Shown here: in pieces, positions 51,755 through 52,153 of the stretch
How positions within the stretch are numbered: position 1 is the stretch's first letter
Layout: every line of letters begins with the position of its first letter
Assembly: GCA_900469955.1 (NCBI GenBank)
Contig: UBYX01000043.1
Span: 1-52,153, forward strand
Direction: 5' to 3'
DNA from: Hyphomicrobiales bacterium
GTDB taxonomy: Bacteria; Pseudomonadota; Alphaproteobacteria; Rhizobiales; Rhizobiaceae
Length of the DNA stretch: 52,153 nt
Position numbers and translations under genes: made by a program
The notes under the pieces: model-generated
Database searches by the model: none
What the model saw: the letters and a program-made list of their open reading frames with translations, nothing else
Told to the model about the DNA's origin: nothing

Positions 51755-51769
51755 TACCGCAATGCGGTA
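51755..51769. terminator. Small palindrome after the DUF2793 gene
   Basis: TACCGCAATGCGGTA immediately after the stop codon is a perfect 6-bp-arm palindrome in an AT-rich stretch that continues to about 51830. It may be a weak terminator or an operator for the next gene. Confidence 0.4.
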
Positions 51770-51875
51770 AAGATTCTATTCATCATTAACCAGATCTTAA
51801 CTTGGCTGATGACTCGCGCAGGAAGGTGTAATATTAGGGAACATCAGTAACCGGCAGGGGGCTGCAGGGGTTAGT

Positions 51876-52153
51876 ATGCGGGTGACGGGGTTGAGCGTTT
51901 CTGATCTGCATGAGGAGACTGCCTACGTGGCGGTGAATGACCGCGATGTGGCGCGGCGGGCGTCGGACGTTGCGCTTTCCTCGCCCCCTGACGGGCAGAA
52001 TGCGGGCCTGCGATCCCAATTGGCAGTCAAGCGCGGTCTGGACATTGCCGTTTCGCTGACAGCCCTCATCACGCTTCTGCCGCTCATGCTGGTGGTGGCG
52101 CTCCTGATCCGGCTCGACAGCCCGGGCCCGGCACTTTTCACCCAGGTCCGCTG
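51876..52153 (+). CDS. Bacterial sugar transferase (ExoY/UppE-like), truncated by the window end
   Basis: The first 92 residues of a polyprenyl-phosphate sugar-1-phosphate transferase. After a variable N-terminus come KRGLDIAVSLTALITLLPLML (membrane helix) and LLIRLDSPGPALFTQVR, the hallmark of the family that starts exopolysaccharide or lipopolysaccharide repeat-unit assembly. The ATG at 51876 has AGGGG 7-11 nt upstream. The frame is my own translation of 51876-52153 and stays open to the window end. Which polymer it serves cannot be judged from this fragment. Confidence 0.82.
   Translation, partial: MRVTGLSVSDLHEETAYVAVNDRDVARRASDVALSSPPDGQNAGLRSQLAVKRGLDIAVSLTALITLLPLMLVVALLIRLDSPGPALFTQVR

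Noticed and set aside
1..52153. A mobile island, prophage, CRISPR array or defence system
   Set aside because: There is no integrase, transposase, repeat-spacer array, tRNA junction or defence gene set. The only mobile-like items are the toxin-antitoxin pair and the RIME-like repeats.

Overview
The window is about 52 kb of GC-rich alphaproteobacterial chromosome. Gene content points to a member of the Rhizobiaceae (Rhizobium/Ensifer/Agrobacterium type). The evidence is the RIME-like intergenic palindromes, a urease cluster interleaved with a DUF1272 gene and linked to urtABCDE, a DUF6867 gene inside the liv cluster, the soxBDAG sarcosine oxidase operon, and the start of an ExoY-like sugar transferase gene. 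This placement is inferred from gene families and layout; no marker gene such as 16S rRNA is present. I saw no tRNA, rRNA, CRISPR array, insertion sequence or prophage. Most of the window looks like stable core chromosome devoted to nitrogen scavenging.

Layout. (1) 0.07-9.0 kb: reductive pyrimidine (hydantoin-type) catabolism. A RutR-like TetR repressor is divergent from an N-carbamoyl-amino-acid amidohydrolase, a MazE/MazF-type toxin-antitoxin pair, a dihydropyrimidinase, and an NMT1-type ABC importer. A good RutR-type operator lies in the divergent promoter, and RIME-like palindromes punctuate the operon. (2) 9.3-13.8 kb: an RND efflux pump with its adaptor. (3) 14.0-14.7 kb: a Crp/Fnr regulator preceded by an FNR/FixK-type box. 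(4) 14.8-28.3 kb, all minus strand: a urea module, transcribed in the order urtA-urtB-urtC-urtD-urtE, a secreted esterase, ureD-ureA-DUF1272-ureB-lprI-like-ureC-(frameshifted DUF2459)-ureE-ureF-ureG. It covers urea uptake, the enzyme and nickel assembly.

(5) 28.5-34.4 kb: single genes for an ABM-domain protein, a phytochelatin-synthase-like peptidase, a GH13 glycosidase, a GlxA-type AraC regulator divergent from a DUF488 gene, a LysE exporter and an aspartyl-hydroxylase/LpxO-like dioxygenase. (6) 34.8-39.1 kb: the most unusual locus. One 1128-residue protein joins an NCS1-type nucleobase/hydantoin/allantoin transporter, a Cys/His cluster, a histidine kinase and a receiver. Its gene overlaps that of a REC-LuxR response regulator. 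(7) 39.6-45.1 kb, minus strand: a branched-chain amino-acid importer (livH-livM-livG-livF-DUF6867-livK). (8) 45.4-50.5 kb, minus strand: heterotetrameric sarcosine oxidase soxB-soxD-soxA-soxG. (9) 50.7-52.2 kb: a DUF2793/C1q-like protein and the truncated start of a polyprenyl-phosphate sugar transferase.

Working together: pyrimidine rings and other ureido compounds are opened to carbamoyl amino acids and then to ammonia, CO2 and an amino acid. Urea is imported and split, branched-chain amino acids are imported, and sarcosine is oxidised to glycine and a C1 unit. The NCS1-kinase fusion would be a natural sensor for a nucleobase or hydantoin-like ligand, but that link is inference.
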